DNA from: Niallia circulans NBRC 13626 | GTDB taxonomy: Bacteria > Bacillota > Bacilli > Bacillales > Cytobacillaceae | Direction: 5' to 3' | Assembly: GCF_001591585.1 (NCBI RefSeq) | Contig: NZ_BCVE01000006.1 | Coordinates: forward strand, 62,001-126,000 | Length of the DNA: 64,000 nucleotides | In this document: positions 36,326 through 45,532 of the stretch, in pieces | How the letters are laid out: each line of letters opens with the position of its first letter | Numbering within the stretch: the stretch's first letter is position 1 | Program-made: the position numbers and the translations under genes | The notes under the pieces: generated by a model | Database searches by the model: none | Told to the model about the DNA's origin: nothing | The model's input: the letters and a program-made list of their open reading frames with translations, nothing else

Positions 36326-37309
36326 TTAGAATTCTGCGAGCTTGCGCATTTCTGTTTCGACTTTTTCTGGTGTTACCAAGAAGAATTTTTCCATTGTTGG
36401 TGCATATGGCATTGCCGGAACATCTTCAGCCGCTAGACGCATAATTGGTGCATCTAAATCAAATAAACAGTTTTCTGCAATAATTGCTGCAACTTCACTA
36501 ATAACACTACCTTCTTTGTTATCCTCTGTTACTAGCAGTACCTTGCCTGTCTTAGAAGCGGCTTCAATAATAGCCTCTTTATCGAGTGGATAAACTGTAC
36601 GCAAATCTAAAATATGTGCAGAAATGCCATCCTCTGCTAACTTTTCAGCAGCCTGCAAGGCAAAATGAACACATAAACCATATGTGATGACTGTTATATC
36701 TTCGCCCTCACGCTTTACATCTGCTTTACCAATTGGTAACACATAATCTTCTTCTGGAACAAAACCTTTAATTAATCGATAAGCACGCTTATGTTCAAAG
36801 AATAATACCGGATCAGGGTCTTGAATTGCAGCTTTTAACAGCCCTTTAACATCATATGGTGTAGAAGGCATAACAATTTTTAGTCCTGGTGTATTAGCAA
36901 ACATAGCTTCTACAGATTGAGAATGATAAAGCGCACCATGAATACCGCCGCCATATGGAGCACGAATAACAATTGGACATGTCCAGTCATTGTTAGATCG
37001 ATATCTTATTTTTGCTGCTTCTGAAACAATTTGATTGACAGCAGGCATTATAAAATCAGCAAATTGCATTTCGGCAATTGGCTTTAAGCCATACATCGCA
37101 GCTCCAATTCCTACCCCAGCTATCGCCGACTCCGCTAAAGGCGCATCTATTACCCGCTCTGCTCCAAATTGATCATACAGACCTGTTGTCGCTTTAAAAA
37201 CTCCACCTTTTACTCCTACATCTTCTCCAAGAATAAATACTTTGTCATCCTTCTCCATTTCTTCACGAATGGCTTGAGTTACTGCATCTATATAGGATAT
37301 TACTGGCAT
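36326..37309 (-). CDS. bkdAB: Branched-chain keto-acid dehydrogenase E1 beta
   Basis: A 327-aa transketolase-type beta subunit: VFILGEDVGVKGGVFKATTG, AESAIAGVGIGAAMYGLKPI and the C-terminal VPMPYAPTMEKF-like ending (here DVPAMPYAPTME). It pairs with the alpha subunit, whose stop lies 15 bases upstream, to decarboxylate keto-isovalerate and related acids. AAGGGGGG RBS. Confidence 0.95.
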   Translation of the reverse strand: MPVISYIDAVTQAIREEMEKDDKVFILGEDVGVKGGVFKATTGLYDQFGAERVIDAPLAESAIAGVGIGAAMYGLKPIAEMQFADFIMPAVNQIVSEAAKIRYRSNNDWTCPIVIRAPYGGGIHGALYHSQSVEAMFANTPGLKIVMPSTPYDVKGLLKAAIQDPDPVLFFEHKRAYRLIKGFVPEEDYVLPIGKADVKREGEDITVITYGLCVHFALQAAEKLAEDGISAHILDLRTVYPLDKEAIIEAASKTGKVLLVTEDNKEGSVISEVAAIIAENCLFDLDAPIMRLAAEDVPAMPYAPTMEKFFLVTPEKVETEMRKLAEF

Positions 37310-37324
37310 CTTTCTGTTTCCCCC

Positions 37325-38323
37325 TTAATTCCCGTATACATATTTCAATGTATCTTCTGGTTGTGCATATGGTGCTTTTTCTGCATAATCCGTTGCTTCA
37401 TTGATCACATCTGCCAATTTCTTATTTAACTCTTGATCCATTTCTTCTGTTAGTATTCCTGTAGAAAGCAAATACGCTTTAAAAGTGAATAATGGATCTT
37501 TTGCTTTAGCCTCTGTGACTTCTTCGCGCGCACGATAGCTGCTGTCGTCATCGTCAGAAGAATGAGGAGTTAAACGATAAGAAATCGTTTCAATTAAAGT
37601 CGGCCCTTCGCCTCTTCTTGCTCTATCAACCGCCTCTTTCGTCACTCGATACACTTCAATTGGATCGTTTCCATCTACAGTGTATCCCGGCATGCCATAA
37701 CCAATTGCACGGTCAGAAACATTTGCACATCCTAATTGCTTTTCAATTGGAACGGAAATCGCATATTTATTATTTTCACAAAGAAAAATAACAGGCAGCT
37801 TATGCACACCAGCGAAGTTGGCCCCTTCATGGAAGTCTCCCTGATTAGAAGAACCCTCTCCAAAGCTGACAAAGGTTACGAAATCCTTCTTTTCTATCTT
37901 CCCAGCTAAAGCAACTCCCACTGCATGAGGTACTTGAGTCGTTACTGGTGATGAACCTGTAACGATTCTATTTTTCTTCTGACCAAAATGTCCTGGCATT
38001 TGTCTTCCGCCTGAGTTAGGGTCTTCTGCTTTCGCAAAGCCTGATAACATAATTTCCTTCGGTGTCATTCCAAAGGTTAATACAACACCCAGATCACGAT
38101 AATATGGCAGCATATAGTCCTTTTCCCGGTCAAACGCAAAGGCTGCTCCTACCTGGGCTGCTTCCTGGCCTTGACATGAGATAACAAAAGGAATTTTTCC
38201 TGCTCTATTTAACAACCACATTCTTTCATCAATTCTTCGTGCGAGGAGCATCTGCTCATACATTTCTAATACTTGATCATCCGTTAATCCCGCCTCTAAA
38301 TGGCGATTATGAACCATTGTCAT
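37325..38323 (-). CDS. bkdAA: Branched-chain keto-acid dehydrogenase E1 alpha
   Basis: A 332-aa thiamine-diphosphate subunit. The GDG-type cofactor motif appears as FGEGSSNQGDFHEGANFAGV (about residues 155-174) with the terminal NN (CENNKYAIS), and RLTPHSSDDDDSSYR is the phosphorylation-loop region found in E1 alpha. I start at ATG 38323, which has AGGAGGTAATAGT upstream, eight codons inside the longest ORF. Confidence 0.95.
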   Translation of the reverse strand: MTMVHNRHLEAGLTDDQVLEMYEQMLLARRIDERMWLLNRAGKIPFVISCQGQEAAQVGAAFAFDREKDYMLPYYRDLGVVLTFGMTPKEIMLSGFAKAEDPNSGGRQMPGHFGQKKNRIVTGSSPVTTQVPHAVGVALAGKIEKKDFVTFVSFGEGSSNQGDFHEGANFAGVHKLPVIFLCENNKYAISVPIEKQLGCANVSDRAIGYGMPGYTVDGNDPIEVYRVTKEAVDRARRGEGPTLIETISYRLTPHSSDDDDSSYRAREEVTEAKAKDPLFTFKAYLLSTGILTEEMDQELNKKLADVINEATDYAEKAPYAQPEDTLKYVYGN

Positions 38324-38392
38324 ACTATTACCTCCTAATTGATTCATGTTTGTTCCCCCTATTTAGCTAGACATTATTTTTTGATTTCTTTA

Positions 38393-39817
38393 TTAACCAT
38401 GAATGGCTTCCCCTTCAACAGCAAGGGCTGCTTCGCCAATTGCCTCTGTCAGTGTTGGATGGGGATGAATCGTATTCCCAATTTCCCAGGCTGTTGCGTC
38501 TAGCACTTTGGCAAGAGCTGCTTCTCCAATAAGATCTGTTGCATGGGCACCTATAATATGCACACCCAATAAATCATCGGTTTCTTGATCAGTAATTATT
38601 TTGACAAAACCATCTTGTTCTCCAAAAATAAGCGCTTTTCCAATCGCTTTAAAGGAGAATTTGCCTTTTTTTATCTTATACCCAAGCTCAATTGCTTCTT
38701 CTTCTGTGTATCCGACACTGGAAATCTCAGGACTTGTATAAATGCATTTGGAAACTGTTTTATAATCCAGTGGATGTGGTTTTTCACCGGCTATATGCTC
38801 CACTGCGATTATCCCTTCATGGGAGGCAACATGTGCGAGCTGTAATCCTCCTATACAATCACCAATTGCGTAAATATGCGATTCTTTCGTTTGATAGTAT
38901 TCATTTGTTTGAATTTGATTTTGAACAACCGCAATGTCGGTATTTTCAAGACCAATTCCTTCTACATTTCCTATGCGGCCTACAGATACTAGCAGTTTTT
39001 CCCCTTCAAATGACTGGGACTCACCATTTTTTTCTGCTTGAATGATTACTTTATCCACATTCTTCTGCAAAGTTTCTGGAAGTACTTTAGCACCTGTTAC
39101 AATCTGAATTCCCTTTTTCTTGAGGATTCTTTGTAATTCTTTACTAATTTCCTTATCTTCTGTTGGCACCAATCGGTCACTATATTCTAAAATAGTTACT
39201 TTCACATCAAAATCAGCAAGCATAGAGGCCCATTCAACCCCTATTACTCCACCGCCAACGATTATAATGGACGAAGGAAGTTTCTCCATTTGCAGCGCTT
39301 CCTCTGAACTAATGACAGTCGAACCATCAATCTCTAGACCAGGTAAGCTTTTTGGCCGAGACCCCGTTGCAATGATTACATGTTTCGGAATCAGCATTTC
39401 GTTTTCTTCTCCATTATTCATTTCAACCGAAATAGTACCTGGCATGGGGGAAAAAATGGAAGGGCCCATTATTCTACCATTGCCTTCATAAACATCAATT
39501 TTTCCTTTTTTCATTAAATACTGAACACCGCTGTAAAGCTGGTTAATAATGGTGGATTTTCTTTCTTGCACCCGATTGAAATCTAATCTTATATCCGAGG
39601 TGATAATCCCAAATTCCTCGCTTTTTTTCGCTGTTGCATAAACCTCTGCACTTCTTAATAACGCTTTACTTGGAATACAGCCATTATGTAAACACGTTCC
39701 ACCTAATTTGCCTTTTTCAACCACTGCCGTCTTTAAACCTAATTGAGAAGCACGAATCGCTGCAACATAACCACCCGTTCCTCCTCCTAAAATGACAAGA
39801 TCATACTCTTTAGCCAT
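38393..39817 (-). CDS. lpdV: Dihydrolipoamide dehydrogenase E3
   Basis: A 474-aa FAD-linked disulfide reductase. GGGTGGYVAAIRASQLG is the FAD site, GGTCLHNGCIPSKALL holds the redox-active Cys pair, IIVGGGVIGVEWASML is the NAD site, and HPHPTLTEAIGEAAL contains the catalytic His-Glu. It reoxidises the E2 lipoyl groups. It is seven bases downstream of buk. Confidence 0.96.
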   Translation of the reverse strand: MAKEYDLVILGGGTGGYVAAIRASQLGLKTAVVEKGKLGGTCLHNGCIPSKALLRSAEVYATAKKSEEFGIITSDIRLDFNRVQERKSTIINQLYSGVQYLMKKGKIDVYEGNGRIMGPSIFSPMPGTISVEMNNGEENEMLIPKHVIIATGSRPKSLPGLEIDGSTVISSEEALQMEKLPSSIIIVGGGVIGVEWASMLADFDVKVTILEYSDRLVPTEDKEISKELQRILKKKGIQIVTGAKVLPETLQKNVDKVIIQAEKNGESQSFEGEKLLVSVGRIGNVEGIGLENTDIAVVQNQIQTNEYYQTKESHIYAIGDCIGGLQLAHVASHEGIIAVEHIAGEKPHPLDYKTVSKCIYTSPEISSVGYTEEEAIELGYKIKKGKFSFKAIGKALIFGEQDGFVKIITDQETDDLLGVHIIGAHATDLIGEAALAKVLDATAWEIGNTIHPHPTLTEAIGEAALAVEGEAIHG

Positions 39818-39823
39818 CTATCT

Positions 39824-40915
39824 TCACTCCTCTCTTTCTCCATATTCTTTTGGTCTCTCTTCCTTACGTAATACTCTTAACACACCTTCTGCCAAAGATT
39901 GCCGTTCGTTTTCACCTGGATATATCATTATATCTGCAATCCAATTAACACGTTCCATAATTAATTTTACAAAATGGTTACTAAAGGCTAGTTCACCTGT
40001 TAAGATAATGGCATCTACTTTGCCAAAAAGCACGGTGCTCGCACTGCCAATTTCCTTAGCAATTTGATAAGCTAACGCCTCATAAATAAGAATATTGGGA
40101 TTATCTCGTTTACCAAGCTCTTCCTCTATATCAAAAGAACCTTCAGGCGCTTTACTAAGGTAGGATTTTACTCCAGAATGATACAATAATTGATGCTTCA
40201 TTTCTTCATATGTAAATTTACCTGAATAGCATAAATCAACTAAATCACCATGAGGCAAAGTACCACACCGCTCCAAACTAAATGGCCCTTCCCCATTTAA
40301 GCCATTATTTACATCTATCACTTTTCCATTTGCATGTGCACCGATTGTAATTCCATCTCCAAGATGGGCAATAATCAAATGTGCTTCTTCATATTTTTTG
40401 CCTAACTCCATCGCTGCTCGTCTTCCCGTTGCTTTATGATTGAGTGCATGAAAAACACTTTTTCTTGTAATGCTCGGATATCCAGAAATCTTTGCAATAT
40501 CGTCCATTTCATCGACAACAACTGGATCAACTATATAGGAAGGAATCTCTAAATGTTCAGCAATTTCATAAGCGATAAGTGCTCCTAAATTGGAAGGGTG
40601 TTCTCCTCTTGTTTGGGCAAACAGCTCCTCCTGCATAGCAGCGTTTATCGAATAAGTTCCACCATCAATTGGTTTAAGGAGCCCACCTCTTCCACAAACA
40701 GCTGCCAATTTGGAAAGGTTTATTCCTTTATTCACCAAATAAGACAAAATCTCATCTGATCGATACTTATATTGAGCAACAATCGAAGAGAATTCTAGCA
40801 ATTTATTGTAATCATGATGTAAATCGTCTACAATAATCGGTACTTCATTTTCATATAACGCGATTTCGGTTACTGCTGCCCGTGGGTTTATGACCAATAT
40901 ACGATATTTCCTCAT
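39824..40915 (-). CDS. buk: Branched-chain fatty acid / butyrate kinase
   Basis: A 363-aa acetate-kinase-superfamily protein: RILVINPRAAVTEIALYE at the N-terminus, AHLGDGITIGAHANGKVIDV (nucleotide phosphate site) and IILTGELAFSNHFVKLI near the C-terminus. It would make ATP from acyl phosphates. In B. subtilis its substrate comes from Ptb, which is not found next to it here. It starts 23 bases after the regulator gene. Confidence 0.93.
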   Translation of the reverse strand: MRKYRILVINPRAAVTEIALYENEVPIIVDDLHHDYNKLLEFSSIVAQYKYRSDEILSYLVNKGINLSKLAAVCGRGGLLKPIDGGTYSINAAMQEELFAQTRGEHPSNLGALIAYEIAEHLEIPSYIVDPVVVDEMDDIAKISGYPSITRKSVFHALNHKATGRRAAMELGKKYEEAHLIIAHLGDGITIGAHANGKVIDVNNGLNGEGPFSLERCGTLPHGDLVDLCYSGKFTYEEMKHQLLYHSGVKSYLSKAPEGSFDIEEELGKRDNPNILIYEALAYQIAKEIGSASTVLFGKVDAIILTGELAFSNHFVKLIMERVNWIADIMIYPGENERQSLAEGVLRVLRKEERPKEYGEREE

Positions 40916-40938
40916 TTTAATAAGCCCCTAAGAAAGAA

Positions 40939-42564
40939 TTAATTTAAATGATACTTATCCAATTTATAGTATAAATTGCGGACTGACAGCCCCAATGTTT
41001 TAGCTGTTAGTGTTTTATTTCCATCTAGATTTCTCAATGTCTGTTCGATTATAACTTTCTCGTATTTCTCTACCAGGACAGATAATGGTTGATTTTCTAT
41101 ATTAGCATCCTCTTGAAATTCCGCTTGTTGTTTTTTTATTACTTGCGGAAGCGCGAGATGCTCTACTTTAAGCACGGAATCTTCTTCCCTAGCTTGTATC
41201 ACCGAAAGCTGGAGGATTGCCTTTAATTCAAGGATATTCCTTGTATAACCATAATTTTTCAAAGCTTTTTGTGCTTCTGGGTCAATCTCTGTTATCCATC
41301 TTCCGTTTTCTTTGTTCAACTCGATAAGAAAATGTTTCGCTAACAGATAAATATCCTCTTTGCGTTCCCTTAAAGGTGGTAAGTATATATTTGATTTCAT
41401 TAATTCATCATAAAGTTCTTCTAAAAAGTCCCCTGCCATTAATGCTTTTTCTAGCTTAATAGGGGAGGAAACAATCAAGCGGAAGGATAGTTTCTTCTCT
41501 TCCTGTGCTAATTCCTTCAGTCTATTTAATAGAGAGGTTTGTTCTGCCATCGATAAACAGGTAATATTTTCAAGATATACGGTTCCTTTTGATAAAGAAT
41601 TCATTGTACTTAAAAATGCTCGTAATTGTTCTCGATTCTTCTGCGGATATATCCGTTTAAATAGATGAAACTTATTTTCGCTCCAATTATGAATGGCATT
41701 AGCAAGCATAAATTTACCAGTTCCCTCTTCTCCGCGGATAAATATAACCTGTTTACTCCCTGCCGCCAACTTTGCCTGTTCAATAGCGAAGTTCATGGAT
41801 GGCGACTTATATATAAAATCATCAAACTGAAAGCTCTGTTCTAATCCTCGGATAATGGCTTTTGTCTGTTGAAGTTCTTTTTTTAATTGAGCCGTTTCTG
41901 TTTCATTATGAAGAATCTGCAAACAGCCCTTTAATTTCCCATCCACCATAATAGGTGTACTTTTTACCGTTAAACATAAGGTGTCTGTCTGAATGGTTAT
42001 TTCTGCATCTCTTCTTGTTTGAATGACTTCTTCTCTATTTTTTCTCATTAATTGATGGTTATTTTGCTGATCAAGGAGAACAGCCAATTCTTTATATGAC
42101 GAATTTTGCATAACAATATGGCCAAATTCATCTACTACAAGATAGGCTTCTGCACTTTTTTGCAAAAGCAATGTTAACAGCATTTGAAGGTTATCTTTAT
42201 CAATCCATTGTCTTTTTTGGCTTTCTTCTTGTAAAACCGCTACAGCACCAATTACATTATTATCTTTTCCTATTAGCGGATAACGGGAAATAAGAAGATA
42301 ATCCGCTTCAGAAATAGCAAACTTTTTCTGCTCTTCTATTCTTTTCGTATGTAATACTCTCATCATCCCACTGTTAGGGATAACGGATAAAATATGCTGA
42401 TCCATTTGAAGCGGATATTGGTTCTGCATCAAACTTTGCGCACTTTTATTGAAATAAGAGATAACGCCGCGATCATCTATTATAATTATGCCTTCCTTTA
42501 TTTCATCAAAAAGCGTATAAGAGGTTGACTGTATCATTCGATCAATCATTCGCACACTTCCCAT
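40939..42564 (-). CDS. bkdR: BkdR-like regulator with degenerate AAA+ domain
   Basis: A 541-aa NtrC-type regulator. PAS-like domains are at about 15-60 and 135-180, a sigma-54-activator-like AAA+ domain at about 255-470, and a Fis-type HTH (NKTLTAKTLGLSVRNLYYKL) at the end. The Walker A GEEGTGK (288-294) is present, but only about 33 residues separate it from the Walker-B position (GTVYLENI, 327-334) instead of about 60. The GAFTGA loop is missing and the Walker B Asp-Glu is Glu-Asn. It may be unable to activate sigma-54 polymerase. Start may be ATG 42564 or ATG 42549. Confidence 0.85.
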   Translation of the reverse strand: MGSVRMIDRMIQSTSYTLFDEIKEGIIIIDDRGVISYFNKSAQSLMQNQYPLQMDQHILSVIPNSGMMRVLHTKRIEEQKKFAISEADYLLISRYPLIGKDNNVIGAVAVLQEESQKRQWIDKDNLQMLLTLLLQKSAEAYLVVDEFGHIVMQNSSYKELAVLLDQQNNHQLMRKNREEVIQTRRDAEITIQTDTLCLTVKSTPIMVDGKLKGCLQILHNETETAQLKKELQQTKAIIRGLEQSFQFDDFIYKSPSMNFAIEQAKLAAGSKQVIFIRGEEGTGKFMLANAIHNWSENKFHLFKRIYPQKNREQLRAFLSTMNSLSKGTVYLENITCLSMAEQTSLLNRLKELAQEEKKLSFRLIVSSPIKLEKALMAGDFLEELYDELMKSNIYLPPLRERKEDIYLLAKHFLIELNKENGRWITEIDPEAQKALKNYGYTRNILELKAILQLSVIQAREEDSVLKVEHLALPQVIKKQQAEFQEDANIENQPLSVLVEKYEKVIIEQTLRNLDGNKTLTAKTLGLSVRNLYYKLDKYHLN

Positions 42565-42620
42565 CTGTCTATCCGTGCAATATATTTCATATCTATACTA
42601 TACCTACTCCCTAAAAAATA

Positions 42621-42636
42621 TGCAATTTTTTTCCCA
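42621..42636 (-). promoter_or_regulatory. Candidate sigma-54 promoter upstream of bkdR
   Basis: On the minus strand TGGGAAAAAAATTGCA matches the -24/-12 consensus TGGCACGNNNNTTGCA, with exact GG-to-GC spacing and both invariant dinucleotides. The bkdR ATG is 57 bases downstream. A perfect palindrome TAACATGTTA (42695-42704) about 60 bases further upstream, with a second TAACATTTT, could be an activator site. Confidence 0.6.
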
Positions 42637-42748
42637 TTTTCTTTTATTTCTGAAAAGTAAAAAGGTTATGTCTGTTTTAACATTTTGAGATCGCTAACAT
42701 GTTAAGGAGAAGTATTCAAATAGTTGCTTAAGAATTCTTTTTTCGCAA

Positions 42749-42800
42749 AAAAAGGTTTTCCGCCTCTTCTCTAAACTAGAGATTACAGCAGAAAACCCAT
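42749..42800 (-). terminator. Terminator of the GDPD gene
   Basis: GGTTTTC ... GAAAACC arms enclosing an inner TCTCTAgtttAGAGA stem, followed by a T-run on the minus strand. Confidence 0.7.
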
Positions 42801-42804
42801 TATA

Positions 42805-43527
42805 TTATGATTGTGTCAGGACAGTTCGTGCAATAATTGGCTCATCTGTAATAATGGCAGATATTCCAGCATCCATTAATGCTTGCATCGTTTTCGGATT
42901 ATTTACCGTATATGCCCTAACTTTAATATTATTTTCTTCTGAAGATTTTATTATCTCTCGATTTATCCGTTTATAATTAGGGTGAAATCCTTTGGCATTT
43001 ATAGCATTGGCATAAATCCAAGGCTGATAAATTCCATCAGACAATAAAGGGGCCGTTTCAATTTCTGGAGCGATGCGATAGGTATGTACGAGACTATAAT
43101 GATTAAAGGAGGAGAAAATAATTCTTTTTTCAAAACCGTATTTGCGGATGAGAGCAATTGTTTTCTCTTCCATTCCTTCATAAGCAATCTTGTTATTCTT
43201 CATTTCAATATTGCAGATTATGTCATTATCTTGCATCCAATCAAACAATTCGATTAAAGTGGGAATAGGCTCATTCTCGACTTGCTTAAATCGATGTCCT
43301 GCATTAAATGATCTTAACTCTTTATAATTGAATGCTTGCACATAGCCAGAAGCATTCGTTGTTCGATCTACCTTTTCATCATGGATGATGACTATTTCCC
43401 CATCCTTAGACATTTGAATATCAATTTCAATCCCATCAGCCTCTGCCTTTTCTGCCTCGATAAAAGCCATCATTGTATTCTCTGGATAATGTGCCGAAAA
43501 ACCTCTGTGTGCAAATATTTTCGTCAT
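42805..43527 (-). CDS. Glycerophosphodiester phosphodiesterase
   Basis: A 240-aa cytoplasmic GDPD without signal peptide (YqiK-like position). FAHRGFSAHYPENTMMAF holds the first catalytic His and Arg, DGIEIDIQMSKDGEIVIIHD the Glu/Asp metal ligands and second His, and CNIEMKNNK the third ligand. It releases glycerol-3-phosphate from lipid-derived diesters. The RBS is weak (GAAGTG). Confidence 0.93.
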   Translation of the reverse strand: MTKIFAHRGFSAHYPENTMMAFIEAEKAEADGIEIDIQMSKDGEIVIIHDEKVDRTTNASGYVQAFNYKELRSFNAGHRFKQVENEPIPTLIELFDWMQDNDIICNIEMKNNKIAYEGMEEKTIALIRKYGFEKRIIFSSFNHYSLVHTYRIAPEIETAPLLSDGIYQPWIYANAINAKGFHPNYKRINREIIKSSEENNIKVRAYTVNNPKTMQALMDAGISAIITDEPIIARTVLTQS

Positions 43528-43594
43528 AACAAATCACTTCCTTATGTAGAACTTCATTATATATGGCCATTTATGTAATGTTTTTGGTCAGATG

Positions 43595-43628
43595 AAAAAA
43601 ACAGGCCCTAACCTAAGTCAGAGCCTGT
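43595..43628 (-). terminator. Terminator of the cold-shock gene
   Basis: ACAGGC / GCCTGT arms with an inner partial stem and a seven-T tail on the minus strand. Confidence 0.8.
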
Positions 43629-43643
43629 ATTACTTTTGTTAAA

Positions 43644-43844
43644 TTAGTTTTTTACTACGTTAGCAGCTTGAGGTCCGCGTTGACCTTCTTCTATGTCAAA
43701 ACTTACTTCTTGACCTTCGTCTAAAGTTTTGAAACCTTCAGTTTGAATAGCGCTGAAATGTACGAATACATCTTGTCCTTCTTCTGTTTCGATGAATCCA
43801 AAACCTTTTTCTGCGTTAAACCATTTTACTTTACCTGTAGCCAT
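43644..43844 (-). CDS. Cold-shock protein (CspA family)
   Basis: A 66-aa OB-fold RNA chaperone. RNP1 KGFGFIE (residues 15-21) and RNP2 VFVHF (about 27-31) are intact, and the ending [11 protein letters not shown] is typical of Bacillus Csp proteins. I use the ATG at 43844 after GGAGGAAAC. About 150 bases of AT-rich leader upstream may contribute to cold regulation. Which paralogue (B, C or D) is unclear. Confidence 0.95.
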   Translation of the reverse strand: MATGKVKWFNAEKGFGFIETEEGQDVFVHFSAIQTEGFKTLDEGQEVSFDIEEGQRGPQAANVVKN

Positions 43845-44302
43845 TTCTTGTTTCCTCCTATGTGCTTTATGCACAAATGTATTACTATCCTTGCTCGTAG
43901 TAAAAAATAAAGAAATATGTATTTCTCAACTATTTTCTAAAGAACAAAAATAAGTCTCCTTAATAGTAACAGGTTAATCTGCAGAAAGCAAATCTTTGAA
44001 CGATTATTTTTCAATTTTTTAAAATAAATTCCTTATTTTGGATTACTCAGTTAAATAATCGCGGTAATATAACTATATGGGAATGTTTTTTTCTATCTAT
44101 TTAAAGCGCTTCATTTTCTTGCTTTTTAGTATTTCGTTGTCCCCATTGCTTTTTGTTCCTATTTGCTTCCCATCTTGAAAAAATTTTATATGAAATCCCT
44201 AATCCCTCTCGAATAAAACATTAATCTAAAGATAGAATGGCTAAAATAGACTAGGTTGTTATATTAAAACATAATCCAATTAAGTAACAGAGAGGTACCA
44301 TT
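43845..44302. other. Cold-shock gene leader and gap
   Basis: An AT-rich region between divergent genes holding the untranslated leader and promoter of the csp gene. No gene-like frame is visible. The island of decayed accessory genes begins just beyond it. Confidence 0.4.
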
Positions 44303-44775
44303 ATGTCTAAGATTGACGAAATAGAGGATGCTGAAATTTTATATTATGTATATAATTTAAACTGGCTATTACCTAAAGAAAATCAAGAGATAGCAATTGA
44401 CTTTCTAATTAATTTGCCTCCAGATAAAGCCGATATAATTATTTCTAAATACGGAAAAGAGTGCTGGGAAAATGGTGTAAAATTATAAAAAATGAGATAT
44501 CCAAACATTAAAAAGCTTTACCTAAATTAGCAAGATTATGGCAAGATAGAAATTGGCCAGGTTCTCTTGACGCAATTGAGCTTTTTCGTGAACTCGGAAA
44601 AGCAATAGCTATCCCTTATATAGAACAAGAATGTATTTCAGCATGCAAACAAAAGGATTTAGACTGGCTCGAGAATTTAATTTTTACTTGTAATAGCTTA
44701 AATTATAGCAAGAATGATTTCAAACATAAAGATAGTTATGAATTCATGAAAAAAAGTGCTGAATCACTTTCATAG
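44303..44775 (+). pseudogene. Disrupted DUF5071-like gene
   Basis: An ATG (44303) behind AGAGGT opens 61 codons ending at a TAA (44486). Beyond it MRYPNIKK continues in the same frame. After a shift near 44520 the next frame reads LPKLARLWQDRNWPGSLDAI, then ELFRELGKAIAIPYIE and on to a stop at 44773. The joined product (about 155 aa) has the DUF5071 layout (CWEN..., WLQDRNWPGS-like core). One nonsense codon and one frameshift make it non-functional. DUF5071 proteins resemble immunity-type proteins, but that role is not established. Confidence 0.7.
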
Positions 44776-44972
44776 CAGTAAAGCTGTTTATAAAGTCAAC
44801 TATCCACAAAGACCCAAGTAGGTTGTTTTTGAACTTTTAGGTCCTTTTTTATCTTACCTATGCTGCAACAAAAACAAAACCCAGCAAATCAAATGATTCA
44901 TTGGGTGAGATGGTAAAGATTTATTGGTTAAATCCAAAGAGAATGTTTACTTTTTTTACATTTTGGTTGGTT

Positions 44973-45190
44973 TTACATAAAGAAGAAACATCCATCTGCA
45001 ATAATTACTGAAGCAACTGGAAAAGATAGCGCACTAAGGACATCAACTAATGGATCTAATGCATGAGCCAGTGTTTCCATGGGCTGTATGACCAGCAAAT
45101 TCAGTAGCAGTTACAGGAATAGCTACAGGACTAGCAGCAAATGTACGTTTAGCAATTAGTAATGGAATAGTAATGGATGTTCATATTCTC
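44973..45190 (-). pseudogene. Remnant of a small membrane protein gene
   Basis: One frame reads IPLLIAKRTFAASPVAIPVT followed by ATEFAGHTAHG, and after a frameshift another reads ETLAHALDPLVDVLSALSFP, then VASVIIADGCFFFM and a stop (44973). Together they look like a protein of about 70 aa with a hydrophobic tail, of the kind found in prophage or conjugative modules. Not identified. The frame break means it is a relic. Confidence 0.45.
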
Positions 45191-45459
45191 CTAATTACCT
45201 TACTAAATCACTTTTTTTACTATTCTTTTTGGATGCGTAGTATTTTTCTTCCTTGTAATTTCCACTCATAAAGTCATTATAGCGATAGTCTCCATTATAA
45301 ACTCTCCTTTTAAGTAACCCCGATTCAAAATTGAATATAGTTGATTTCTAATAGTTACTTTTATAATTATAAGTTGACATCTTCTTCTATTTGTTAAGTT
45401 TCCATATTAACATTTAAAACACACTATATCCTTAGTATTTTTTACTTTATTTTCAATAT

Positions 45460-45484
45460 AAAAAGCCCAATTAGGGCTTTTTAT
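45460..45484. terminator. Bidirectional hairpin terminator
   Basis: AAAAAGCCC / GGGCTTTTT with an AATTA loop, downstream of the 67-aa minus-strand ORF. Confidence 0.7.
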
Positions 45485-45532
45485 AAAAATTAACTATATT
45501 AATAGAATTTGAAGAATAATTTGGTTCCTTCA

